Positions 51,931-59,652 of a stretch of DNA of 64,000 bases are shown here, in pieces. This DNA is from CBDBCU01 sp965242615 (GTDB lineage Bacteria > Chloroflexota > Dehalococcoidia > Lucifugimonadales > UBA3495). Below the pieces are notes generated by a model. It did not search any database, was not told where the DNA came from, and worked only from the letters and a program-made list of their open reading frames with translations. Both the position numbers and the translations under genes were made by a program. Location of the stretch: the NCBI GenBank assembly GCA_965242615.1, contig CBDESR010000005.1, forward strand, positions 1,736,001-1,800,000, written 5' to 3'. Position 1 is the stretch's first letter. Each line of letters begins with the position of its first letter.

Positions 51931-53181
51931 CTACCGCTGTCCTACGCCCAAGGATTCCTCGACTTTGCTGCTGACATAGGACATTCCGTAGGTGAAAATC
52001 CAGAACACCAGGGCGACAAAGACGAACATTTCCCGGGCGCTTTGCAGGTACTCCGGGTTGCCGAGGATGAAAGTGCGCCCGGTTTCCACAATGTCCAGCA
52101 TGGCGATGATATAAACTAGGCTGGTGTCCTTGAACAAGCCGATGAACTGGCCGACGATGGCCGGTATCACATTGCGGATGGCTTGCGGCAGGGAAATCAG
52201 CAGGGTAGTTTGCCAGCCGGCTAGTCCTAAGGCCCGGGCGGCCTCAGCCTGCCCCGGATGCAAAGCCTGCAAGCCGCCGCGGATGTTTTCGGCCATATAG
52301 GCCGCGCTGAACATGGTAATGATGATGCCGGCCCGGAGCAGGGAGTTCAAGGGAAAATCCTGCGGGAAAGCCAGCGGCACCAGCACTTGGGACATAAAGA
52401 GCAGGGTAATCAGCGGCACCCCGCGAAAGACCTCGATAAAGGTAACGCATAGGGCTTTGACTACCGGCAGGTTGCTCCGCCGCCCCAATGCCAACGCTAT
52501 CCCGATAGGCAGGCTCAAGGTGATACCGCCTACGGCCAGAATCAGGTTCAGCATCAGCCCGCCCCAGTAGATAACCCCGACCGGCTGCATTCCCGGCACT
52601 CCCGGCAAACCCCGCAGCAGTACCAGGGTCAGCAGGAAAATCACTACCCCGGCAATGGTAATCCGCAATCCGGTTCCCAAGGGCGTCCACCGGGCCAAGG
52701 CGTAGCCCACGCCCAGGGCCGGGATGCCGGCCAGTAACAGCAATCGTACATCTAACCCCATCCGTTCCAGGCTGTAGGGGAGAAAGGCAAAGGCCGCCGC
52801 GATAACGGTTACGCCCACGGCGATGTTGCGGGCTACCGGGTTTCCTTGCAGGCCCCAAGCCATCCCCAGCAAGGCGATGACCAGGAGCAAGGCCGCTTGC
52901 GGTCGCCAGAAACAGTTGTTGCCGGCGCAAGCCGCGTCGGTGTTGTATTGCCCGATGACAAAACGGCCGCCCAACTTGGCGATTACCGTCCAGTCGGCGC
53001 CGGCAAAGACCCAGCTCAAGCCGTACCACAAAGCCAGGATAAGGGCCGTGCCGGCGATAAGGGTCAGGGCGGCGTTGTACCAAGTGCTGAACAAGTTGGC
53101 AGTGAGCCAGCCGATAACGCCGACTTCGGTGCGCGGCGGCGGAATTTCATAGCCCGTATTGGGCGCGGTGGGCGCGGCCAT
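51931..53181 (-). CDS. amino-acid ABC transporter permease (AapM-like)
   Basis: 416 aa, long form with an N-terminal extension of about 200 residues holding four extra hydrophobic segments. The C-terminal HisM/GlnP-type domain has the EAARALGLAGWQTTLLISLP cytoplasmic loop (EAA motif) and EVFRGVPLITLLFM. Pairs with the permease at 53188-54402, 6 bases away, as AapQ/AapM do. AGGAGGT precedes the ATG. Confidence 0.92.
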   Translation of the reverse strand: MAAPTAPNTGYEIPPPRTEVGVIGWLTANLFSTWYNAALTLIAGTALILALWYGLSWVFAGADWTVIAKLGGRFVIGQYNTDAACAGNNCFWRPQAALLLVIALLGMAWGLQGNPVARNIAVGVTVIAAAFAFLPYSLERMGLDVRLLLLAGIPALGVGYALARWTPLGTGLRITIAGVVIFLLTLVLLRGLPGVPGMQPVGVIYWGGLMLNLILAVGGITLSLPIGIALALGRRSNLPVVKALCVTFIEVFRGVPLITLLFMSQVLVPLAFPQDFPLNSLLRAGIIITMFSAAYMAENIRGGLQALHPGQAEAARALGLAGWQTTLLISLPQAIRNVIPAIVGQFIGLFKDTSLVYIIAMLDIVETGRTFILGNPEYLQSAREMFVFVALVFWIFTYGMSYVSSKVEESLGVGQR

Positions 53182-53187
53182 ATCGTC

Positions 53188-54402
53188 CTACCTCCTGCCG
53201 CCGAACTGGAGCCGCCGGTTGTAGATGTTGCCAATCAGCGACCAGGTCAGGCTCATCACCAGGTAAGAGGCCATAATCAGGATAAATATGGAAATGGCCG
53301 GGGCGGTCTGGGTCATCGTTACCGCTACATTGGTCAAATCGGTATAGCCGACGGCGCCGCCCAAGCTGCTGTTCTTGGTCAGGTTCAGGCATTGGCTGAT
53401 GAGCGGCGGAATGATTACCCGCAGGGCTTGGGGAAAGATGACTTGGCGCAGGGTGTTGGTCGGCGACAAGCCCAAGGCCCGGGCTGCCTCGGTTTGCCCC
53501 CGGCCGACGGATTGAATGCCGGCCCGCACAATTTCGGCGATAAAGGCGGCGGTATAGATTACTAATCCGACTAACAGCACCAGCAGCCCGGCCCGGGCGG
53601 TGAACCCGCCGGCAATGCGCCCGAACCGGCCCTCCGGGCCCGGCACCGACAGGAAAAAGGGCGATTCTCCGGCAAGCAGGCTCAAAATCAGCCACGCCGC
53701 TACGGCAATGCCTGCGGCCGCCGCTACGCCTTTGATGAAGGGATAAGTGGACTGGCCGGTTTCCGTTTCCTTGCGGGACAGCCGTTTGTTCAGCAGTATC
53801 CCGACTACTACGCCGGCTAGTGCAATGGCGGTCCAAATCAGTCCCATGGCCAAGTTGTTAGGCAGCGGCCAAGGCATTGAAATGCCGCCGTTGTTGATGT
53901 AAAGAAAGCCGCCGATGGCGTAACCTTCCCGCACCGGCGGCAGAGCCAGGATGATAAAGAACCAGAACAGCAGCTGCACCAGGAGCGGCACATTGCGAAA
54001 GAACTCGATATAGACCAGAGCCAGCCGGGAGACCAGCCAGTTGCTCGACAGCCGGGCCACGCCGATGACAATGCCCAGGATTATGGCCAGGATAACCCCG
54101 GCCACCGCTACGATAACCGTGTTGGTTATCGCCACCATCAAGGCATAAAGAAAAGTATCCGACGACTCGTAGGGAATAAAGTGTTCCCCGATGGGCGTCT
54201 GATACTCCCGTTGCAGGAAAGACCAGCCAAAGGGAATATCCCGGTCTTGAATGGCGTTGCTGACATTGGCGAAAAACCAGACGACCAGCGCGACCACTAC
54301 AATGGCGGAAACAATCTGCGCCGTCCACTGAATAATCAGGACGTGCCGCCACAGGGGGATGTTCTGGTAGGTCAGAAAGCGCGGCAACTGCTGCGTGGTC
54401 AT
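53188..54402 (-). CDS. amino-acid ABC transporter permease (AapQ-like)
   Basis: 404 aa. Multiple membrane segments; FFRNVPLLVQLLFWFFIILA and the EAA loop EAARALGLSPTNTLRQVIFP are diagnostic. A long loop/insert after the fourth segment is typical of AapQ. First permease of the operon; it follows the coiled-coil gene by 148 bases. GAGGGACTGA precedes the ATG. Confidence 0.92.
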   Translation of the reverse strand: MTTQQLPRFLTYQNIPLWRHVLIIQWTAQIVSAIVVVALVVWFFANVSNAIQDRDIPFGWSFLQREYQTPIGEHFIPYESSDTFLYALMVAITNTVIVAVAGVILAIILGIVIGVARLSSNWLVSRLALVYIEFFRNVPLLVQLLFWFFIILALPPVREGYAIGGFLYINNGGISMPWPLPNNLAMGLIWTAIALAGVVVGILLNKRLSRKETETGQSTYPFIKGVAAAAGIAVAAWLILSLLAGESPFFLSVPGPEGRFGRIAGGFTARAGLLVLLVGLVIYTAAFIAEIVRAGIQSVGRGQTEAARALGLSPTNTLRQVIFPQALRVIIPPLISQCLNLTKNSSLGGAVGYTDLTNVAVTMTQTAPAISIFILIMASYLVMSLTWSLIGNIYNRRLQFGGRR

Positions 54403-54550
54403 TCAGTCCCTCGACCGGCGCGGGGGTAAGGGATATTCCGGCGGGGATTGTAACCCGTTGCCCGGATAATTGCAAAGGGAAAATCCTGTTGGATATTTTC
54501 AATATGCGGAGGAAAGGTTTGCGCCTTTCCCCCTCATTTACGGGCGACGG

Positions 54551-55510
54551 TCACTCTCCCTCCGCTTCGCTGTCCAGATCCAGGTCCTCCATCAGGATGA
54601 TGTGGACGCCGGCGGCCGCGGCCTGGGTTTCCTGTAGGGGCGGGATGCGGCCGCCGATTACCGCGGCTTTGGTGGCAATGCCGGTAGCCTGTTCCAGAAT
54701 GGCGGCCCGTTCCGCGGCGCGGGCAATGTCGTTCCGGTTCAGGGTAAGGGAAATTTCGGCGGCGATATAGACCGGCGCGGCGGTTTCCCGGTCCGTGGCG
54801 GACAGGATGACATCGAGCAGGCGCACTTGGAGATGCTGCCCCGGGGTGATAATTTGGTTGTCTTGGGCTGCCTCCAGTTGGTCGGCCAGGCTCCGGTCGA
54901 TGCCGAGGTTGACGCTTTTCAGGATAGTGACGCGGCGCAGGTGCAGCCGCTGGCTGAGGACGACATCGAGGTGGCCCTGGAGACGGCGTTCTGCCGCTTC
55001 GCCGAGCAGAAGCCCGATTTGCCCCTGCATCCGCCGGGTGATGGTTTCCAGGCTGGTCAGCCGCCGGTCGGTGCTGACGCGAATCTCCTCGAGGTTAGTA
55101 ACGCGTCCTTCCTGATTGGCCAGCAACTGGGTGGTACGGGCGGCGAGTTCATCTAGCCGGGCCAGCCGCTCGTTGGAACTGGCGGCGAGTTCCGCCATCC
55201 GCTCGTCGGCCCGTTGGTTGGTTTCCCGCTGCTCCCGGATGAAATCGTTCACCAATTCGGTTAACTGGTCCAGCCGCTGGTCGGCACTGGCGGCGGCGGC
55301 CTCCATCCGGGCTAGCCGCTCGTCGGCTCGCTGGTTGGTTTCGCGCTGCTCCCGGATGAAATCGTTCACCAGTTCGGTTAGCCGATCCAGAGCGGCCGGC
55401 AAATCCAGTGTTTCCCTGGCGAGCAATAGGGAGCGCAGGGTATCAACCCACTCCGGATGTTCCTCAAAGATGCGGGCCAAGTCGCTGATGTCGTTGATGG
55501 TAGTGGTCAT
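54551..55510 (-). CDS. coiled-coil protein with internal repeats, inside the transporter operon
   Basis: 319 aa. Residues 40-175 are predicted coiled coil. LTELVNDFIREQRETNQR occurs at 44-61 and again at 83-100, a 39-residue period. The C-terminal 130 residues are a globular domain with VYIAAEISLTLNRNDI and ATGIATKAAVIGGRI, which in layout recalls DUF3782-type proteins with a PD-(D/E)XK-like end; I cannot confirm that. Good ribosome site (GGGAG). It is oriented with, but unrelated to, the amino-acid ABC genes on both sides. Confidence 0.7.
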   Translation of the reverse strand: MTTTINDISDLARIFEEHPEWVDTLRSLLLARETLDLPAALDRLTELVNDFIREQRETNQRADERLARMEAAAASADQRLDQLTELVNDFIREQRETNQRADERMAELAASSNERLARLDELAARTTQLLANQEGRVTNLEEIRVSTDRRLTSLETITRRMQGQIGLLLGEAAERRLQGHLDVVLSQRLHLRRVTILKSVNLGIDRSLADQLEAAQDNQIITPGQHLQVRLLDVILSATDRETAAPVYIAAEISLTLNRNDIARAAERAAILEQATGIATKAAVIGGRIPPLQETQAAAAGVHIILMEDLDLDSEAEGE

Positions 55511-55627
55511 TTTTCTACTCCCGGCACTATTGTAACGCCGCCGGGCTGATTTGTCAGGTTTTCGGACACTTTTTGACCGGAGAATCGCGTACCGGTCAAC
55601 TGTTCCCGAGGACGGGAACCTTGCTCG

Positions 55628-56764
55628 CTACCGCAGAGGCACGGAAAAGAGTTGCCCGCCCTTGGGACAGTCGGTGCAGGGGGCGGCACTCCAGAGGGCG
55701 TTGCGGCCGCCTGCCCGGACCAGTCCCAAGGGCGCCATATAGCGGTCGTAAATCTCCCCGTAGTTGCCTACCGACCGGATGACATCTTGCGCCGCCGTCT
55801 TGTTCAGCCCCAAAGTTTCCTGCCCGTAACTCCCGGACAAGCCAAAGAGCCGGTCAATTTTGGTGTTGCCGGTGGGCGCGGTCGGCACATTCCGGGAATC
55901 AATGCCGTAAGCCTCGGCGTAAATCAGCATTGCCATAACCGCTTTTACCAGGTCGTACCACTGCTCATCGCCGTGCGGCACGCCCGGCCCCAAGGGTTCC
56001 TCGGAAATGGTTTCGGGCAGGATGGTATGGGCTGACGGGTCGGCAAAGCCGCTGCGGTAGGCATACAGCCCCGAGTGGTCGGTAGTAAAGCCGTCGCACT
56101 GGCCCTGATTGTAAGCCTCGACGGCCGCATCGGTGCGCTCGAAAGTTACCGCCGTAATGCCCAAACCCAGCAGGTCTGAATAATCCTGCAAGTTCAACTC
56201 GGTAGTGGTGCCTTGGGTAACGCAGATGGTAGCCCCGGCCAGTTCGGCCGCACTGGTCAGACCCAACTCTTTGTGGACGATAAACCCCTGCCCGTCGTAA
56301 TACATAGTTTGGGCAAAGTTGCCCCACTGGGCTTCCCGGGAAGTGGTAACGGTCAGCGTCCGGGCAATCAGGTCCACTTCGCCGGATTGGAGGGTTGCGC
56401 CCATTTCGGTAGCGGTAACGACCCGCACTTCGACGGCGTTGGGGTCACCCAACACGGCGGCGGCTACAGCCCGGCACAGGGCGATGTCAAAGCCCACATT
56501 GCCGCCATCCTCGAGGTAGCCAAAGCCGGCGATGGCGTTGTTGCTGGCGCAAATCAGGCGGCCGCGCTCCCGGACCGCGGCGAGGCGGTTGGAAGTCGAG
56601 TCTGCCGTCCCCCCGGCGTCACTAGCGGCGATGGTAGCTTTCAGGTTGGCGTTTTCCGACTCCAGGGCCGCCGTGCCGCCTTGCGGCGGGCTGGTGCAAG
56701 CCATAGTCAACGCCAGCAGCAACGCCGCGGCGACCAGTATGCTTTTGAGATAAGCCTTTTTCAT
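55628..56764 (-). CDS. amino-acid ABC transporter substrate-binding lipoprotein 1
   Basis: 378 aa from ATG 56764. Signal peptide with lipobox LALTMAC. A short helical spacer precedes the periplasmic-binding-protein type 2 fold: RLAAVRERGRLICASNNAI, GFDIALCRAVAAAVLGD, LQSGEVDLIARTLTVT, VTQGTTTELNLQDY and EEPLGPGVPHGDEQW. AapJ-like. Close paralogue of the protein encoded at 57030-58214. The upstream open frame to 56932 is translated repeat sequence and was discarded. Confidence 0.93.
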   Translation of the reverse strand: MKKAYLKSILVAAALLLALTMACTSPPQGGTAALESENANLKATIAASDAGGTADSTSNRLAAVRERGRLICASNNAIAGFGYLEDGGNVGFDIALCRAVAAAVLGDPNAVEVRVVTATEMGATLQSGEVDLIARTLTVTTSREAQWGNFAQTMYYDGQGFIVHKELGLTSAAELAGATICVTQGTTTELNLQDYSDLLGLGITAVTFERTDAAVEAYNQGQCDGFTTDHSGLYAYRSGFADPSAHTILPETISEEPLGPGVPHGDEQWYDLVKAVMAMLIYAEAYGIDSRNVPTAPTGNTKIDRLFGLSGSYGQETLGLNKTAAQDVIRSVGNYGEIYDRYMAPLGLVRAGGRNALWSAAPCTDCPKGGQLFSVPLR

Positions 56765-56816
56765 TCCCGCTACTCCCGGATGGTCAGAGCTATTGCATAT
56801 ACTTAGCGACTTACCT

Positions 56817-56890
56817 ACCGTCATTCCCGTGAAAACGGGAATCCAGAGACCTCGGCCTTTCTGGATTCCCACTTTCGTGGGAATGACGGT
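56817..56890. repeat. compound palindromic element between the two binding-protein genes
   Basis: A 12-bp outer stem (ACCGTCATTCCC with GGGAATGACGGT) encloses an inner 10-bp stem (GGGAATCCAG at 56837-56846 with CTGGATTCCC at 56861-56870). Each half can also fold alone (ATTCCCGTGAAAACGGGAAT). This is the form of the widespread GTCATTCCC...GGGAATCC dispersed palindromes. A CCTACCG/CGGTAGG pair flanks it. The remaining intergenic bases to 57029 show nothing else. Confidence 0.85.
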
Positions 56891-57029
56891 TTCGGTAGGG
56901 GCTAGCATAGCCCGGTTGACGCCAGACGTCAACCGGGGCGGGTTTTGTCGAACCCGCCCCGGAATGGAAACCTAGTTAGGTTGGGACGCCGGCTTGCCGA
57001 TTGCGGCGGCCGGCAGTCCGGGATGCCGC

Positions 57030-58214
57030 CTAGCGCGGCGGCGCGGCATAGACCTGGCCGCCCTTGGGGCAGTCGGCGCAGGGGGCCGCGCTCCACAGGG
57101 CGTTGCGGCTGCCTTCGCGCTGCAAGCCCAAGGGGGTCAGGTGGCGGTCATAAATCTCGCCGTAGTTGCCCACAGCCCGGACTACATCCTGGGCCACGGT
57201 GGCGCTCAGCCCCATTTCCTCTTGGCCGTAGGAGCCTTCCAAGCCAAAGAGCCGGTCCACGGCGGTGTCGCCGGTGGCGGTGGTCGGCACATTGTCGCTG
57301 CCGATGTCAAAGGCTTCGGCGTAGATGAGGATGGTCATTACCGTGGTGACGATGTCGTACCACTGCTCATCGCCGTGCGGCACTACCGGCCCCAAGGGTT
57401 CCTCGGAGATGGTGCCGGGCAGGATGGTATGCTCGCCCGGGTTCTCAAAGCTGGACTGGGTGCTGGCCAGACCGGAGCGGTCGGTGGTCAGGGCTTCACA
57501 CTGGCCGGACAGGTAGGCCTGGTTGGTGGAGATGTTGTCCGGGAAGGTGACGATGTCGAAGTTCATATTGTTCTGGTTGCTGAAGTCCTGGAGGTTCAGC
57601 TCGGTGGTGGTGCCTTGCTGGACGCAGACTTGGGCGCCGGCAAGTTCGTCCATGCTCGACACGTCAAGGCTGTTGGGGACCATAAAGCCCTGGCCGTCGT
57701 AGAACATAGTGGGCGCGAAGTTGCCCCAGCCTTCGTTGCGGGAAGTGGTCCAGGTGGTGTTGCGGGACATCAGATCCACTTCGCCGGACTGCATCGTCGG
57801 CCCCCGCTCGGCGGCGGTGGTGGGACGATATTGGACCTGGTTAGCATCGCCCAGCACCGCGGCGGCTACCGCCCGGCACAGGTCAATGTCGAAGCCCTGG
57901 GCGTTGCCGGCGTCGTCGATGAAACCGAAACCGGCTAGGCTGTTGTTGGCGGCGCAGATGAGGTTGCCCCGGGCCTGCACCGCGGCCAGCCGGCCGCCTT
58001 CCATCATCGATTCCGCCATCGTCATCGACTCGGCCATGGCGGCTTCCATATCGGACATCTCGGCCCGCATGGTCTCCATTTCCGCCTGCATCGACGTGTT
58101 CTCCGCCCGCATCGCGTTCATCTCCTCGGAGGTCATCTCCGGCTGCTGACACGCGATAAGGGCCGCTGCCATGGTGGCCAAAGCCACTAACAAAAGAAGG
58201 GTTTTCCTGCTCAT
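57030..58214 (-). CDS. amino-acid ABC transporter substrate-binding lipoprotein 2
   Basis: 394 aa. Lipobox AALIAC at the end of the signal peptide. Residues 25-75 form an unusual Met/Glu-rich helical spacer (NAMRAENTSMQAEMETMRAE). Then a type 2 binding-protein fold: RLAAVQARGNLICAANNSL, GFDIDLCRAVAAAVLGD, MQSGEVDLMSRNTTWT, VQQGTTTELNLQDF, EEPLGPVVPHGDEQW. First gene of the transporter operon. The two binding proteins may have different specificities. Confidence 0.93.
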   Translation of the reverse strand: MSRKTLLLLVALATMAAALIACQQPEMTSEEMNAMRAENTSMQAEMETMRAEMSDMEAAMAESMTMAESMMEGGRLAAVQARGNLICAANNSLAGFGFIDDAGNAQGFDIDLCRAVAAAVLGDANQVQYRPTTAAERGPTMQSGEVDLMSRNTTWTTSRNEGWGNFAPTMFYDGQGFMVPNSLDVSSMDELAGAQVCVQQGTTTELNLQDFSNQNNMNFDIVTFPDNISTNQAYLSGQCEALTTDRSGLASTQSSFENPGEHTILPGTISEEPLGPVVPHGDEQWYDIVTTVMTILIYAEAFDIGSDNVPTTATGDTAVDRLFGLEGSYGQEEMGLSATVAQDVVRAVGNYGEIYDRHLTPLGLQREGSRNALWSAAPCADCPKGGQVYAAPPR

Positions 58215-58267
58215 AATTACTTTTGGCGTTCCTCCGTAAAATAGGCGATAGGTTTAAGCCGCCAACT

Positions 58268-58296
58268 ACCATATCACTGAATAATAATAAAGTCAA
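58268..58296 (-). promoter_or_regulatory. candidate promoter of the amino-acid ABC operon
   Basis: Minus strand: TTGACT, 17-base spacer, TATGGT, in an AT-rich patch 54 bases upstream of the first binding-protein gene. Confidence 0.65.
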
Positions 58297-58412
58297 ACTA
58301 TTATCATCATATTTCCGGGGCAATTCCCCGCCCCACAACGCCGCCCCGGAACCGAAGTTTAAGGGGGCAAGTTTCGGGCAATTGCCTCTACTTGGCCCAC
58401 TGACACTGCCCA

Positions 58413-58443
58413 TTGACAACTCCGATCGGTTCAGCCCTAGAAT
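58413..58443 (+). promoter_or_regulatory. promoter-like element, first tandem copy
   Basis: TTGACA, 19-base spacer, TAGAAT. The spacing is long, but the element is conserved in the second copy. The segment from here to the start codon at 58508 is repeated at 58923-59015. Confidence 0.5.
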
Positions 58444-58507
58444 AAGCCATACTCTTTCCCCGCAGTCGCCGGGCATGGGACAATCGGCAAACCGAAAGGC
58501 GGTGTCT

Positions 58508-58885
58508 ATGGGACAATGGTGGGAACGGCAATGGGGCCTGCGGCTCCACGCGATAATGCTCCCCTTCGGGGTTTTTATCGTAACGGCGTTACTGACCCGG
58601 TGGATTAGCGGCCAGTGGCCGGGGCGGAACAATCTGGAACTGGCCGCCGACTTGGTTGACCTGTCGACGGTGGTTTATGGTATGATTGCCCTAACCGTGG
58701 AAGGAGGTATCAGGCTTATGTTCTGGGCGTTGCAGAAGCACCTGGAGTGGCGGGAGTCGATGCGGGAGGAAGGGCGTAAGGAGATGCGCTCGGCAGTCAA
58801 GCAGCGAGACAAAGTGCTGGCCCGGGTAGCGCAGGAGAAGGGCTTGACCCTGGAGGAACTGCTGGAGCAGGAAGGAGTGAAATAG
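58508..58885 (+). CDS. small membrane/coil protein, tandem family copy 1
   Basis: 125 aa. Start ATG with AAAGGCGG upstream. Two hydrophobic segments (ATTxF-like LPFGVFIVTALLTRWI and TVVYGMIALTVEGG) surround a short loop, then a charged helix (RESMREEGRKEMR) and an acidic end KGLTLEELLEQEGVK. I know no family for it. Highly similar to the next gene, so this is a recent tandem duplication. Confidence 0.7.
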   Translation: MGQWWERQWGLRLHAIMLPFGVFIVTALLTRWISGQWPGRNNLELAADLVDLSTVVYGMIALTVEGGIRLMFWALQKHLEWRESMREEGRKEMRSAVKQRDKVLARVAQEKGLTLEELLEQEGVK

Positions 58886-58922
58886 CGGCGTTCGGCCGTC
58901 TCTGGTCACTGACACCTGCCCG

Positions 58923-58953
58923 TTGACAACCCCTATCGGTTCTACCCTAGAAT
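58923..58953 (+). promoter_or_regulatory. promoter-like element, second tandem copy
   Basis: TTGACA, 19-base spacer, TAGAAT, matching the element at 58413-58443, followed by the same AAAGGCGG ribosome site. Confidence 0.5.
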
Positions 58954-59015
58954 AAGCCATCCCATTCCCGCAGTCGCCGGGGATGGGGAATTCGGCGAAC
59001 CGAAAGGCGGTGTCT

Positions 59016-59387
59016 ATGGAAAACCCGAGGTGGTGGGAAATGCGGTGGCCGCGCCGCCACGCTATCGCTACTCCTTTCGGCGTGTTTGCGGTAACGGCGT
59101 TGCTGGCTTGGTGGATTAGCGGCCAGTGGCTGGGGCCGGACAACGGCGAGTTGGCCGCCGACTTGGTACCCTTGGCCGGGGTAATTTATGGTATGATGGC
59201 CTTAACCGTGGAAGGAGGTGTACGGCTGATGTTCTGGGCATGGGAAAAGCACCAAGCGGTGCGGGAGTCCTTGCGGGAGGAGGGGCGGAAGGAGACCGAG
59301 CAGCGGTATATGCCCATCTTGAAACAGATGGCGCAGGAGAAGGGCTTGACCCTGGAGGAACTGCTGAAGCAGGAAGGGGTGAAGTAG
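59016..59387 (+). CDS. small membrane/coil protein, tandem family copy 2
   Basis: 123 aa. Same plan as copy 1: ATPFGVFAVTALLAWWISG, then VIYGMMALTVEGGVRLMFW, a charged helix (RESLREEGRKETEQR) and KGLTLEELLKQEGVK. Divergence from copy 1 is greatest at the N-terminus and in the coil. The third partial copy follows after 2 bases. Confidence 0.7.
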   Translation: MENPRWWEMRWPRRHAIATPFGVFAVTALLAWWISGQWLGPDNGELAADLVPLAGVIYGMMALTVEGGVRLMFWAWEKHQAVRESLREEGRKETEQRYMPILKQMAQEKGLTLEELLKQEGVK

Positions 59388-59389
59388 CC

Positions 59390-59560
59390 ATGTTCTGGGC
59401 GTGGGAAAAGCACCAGATGTGGCGGGAAGCCATGCGCGAGGAGGGGCGGCAGGAAGCCCGGAAAGCGGAGCAGGCCAAAATGCTGTCCCACCTTGAAAAG
59501 GTTTCCAAAGAGCGGGGCATCCCTTTGGCGGAGTTGCTGCCGCCGCCGCGCGAGGATTAG
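59390..59560 (+). CDS. truncated third copy of the tandem family
   Basis: 56 aa starting MFWAWEKHQMWREAMREEGR, equivalent to the part of copies 1 and 2 after the second membrane segment. It ends RGIPLAELLPPPRED, a changed version of the acidic tail. No own promoter is seen; it starts 2 bases after copy 2, so it may be translated by coupling (AGGAAGGGGTGAAGTAGCC before it). Confidence 0.55.
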   Translation: MFWAWEKHQMWREAMREEGRQEARKAEQAKMLSHLEKVSKERGIPLAELLPPPRED

Positions 59561-59571
59561 TCTGCCCCCCC

Positions 59572-59601
59572 TTGACACCCGCCCCCTCCCCCTGCCATAA
59601 T
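59572..59601 (+). promoter_or_regulatory. promoter of the type III-like restriction operon
   Basis: TTGACA, 18-base C-rich spacer, CATAAT, 51 bases before the methyltransferase start. Confidence 0.7.
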
Positions 59602-59652
59602 CCCCCCGCCTCGCCCTTGCCCTAAACCCTCGCCGCTGAAAGGATGTTTGCC

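Noticed and set aside
56765..56932. N-terminal extension of binding protein 1
   Set aside because: The residues (TKVGIQ...PVFTGMT) are the translation of the palindromic repeat; the lipoprotein signal starts at 56764.
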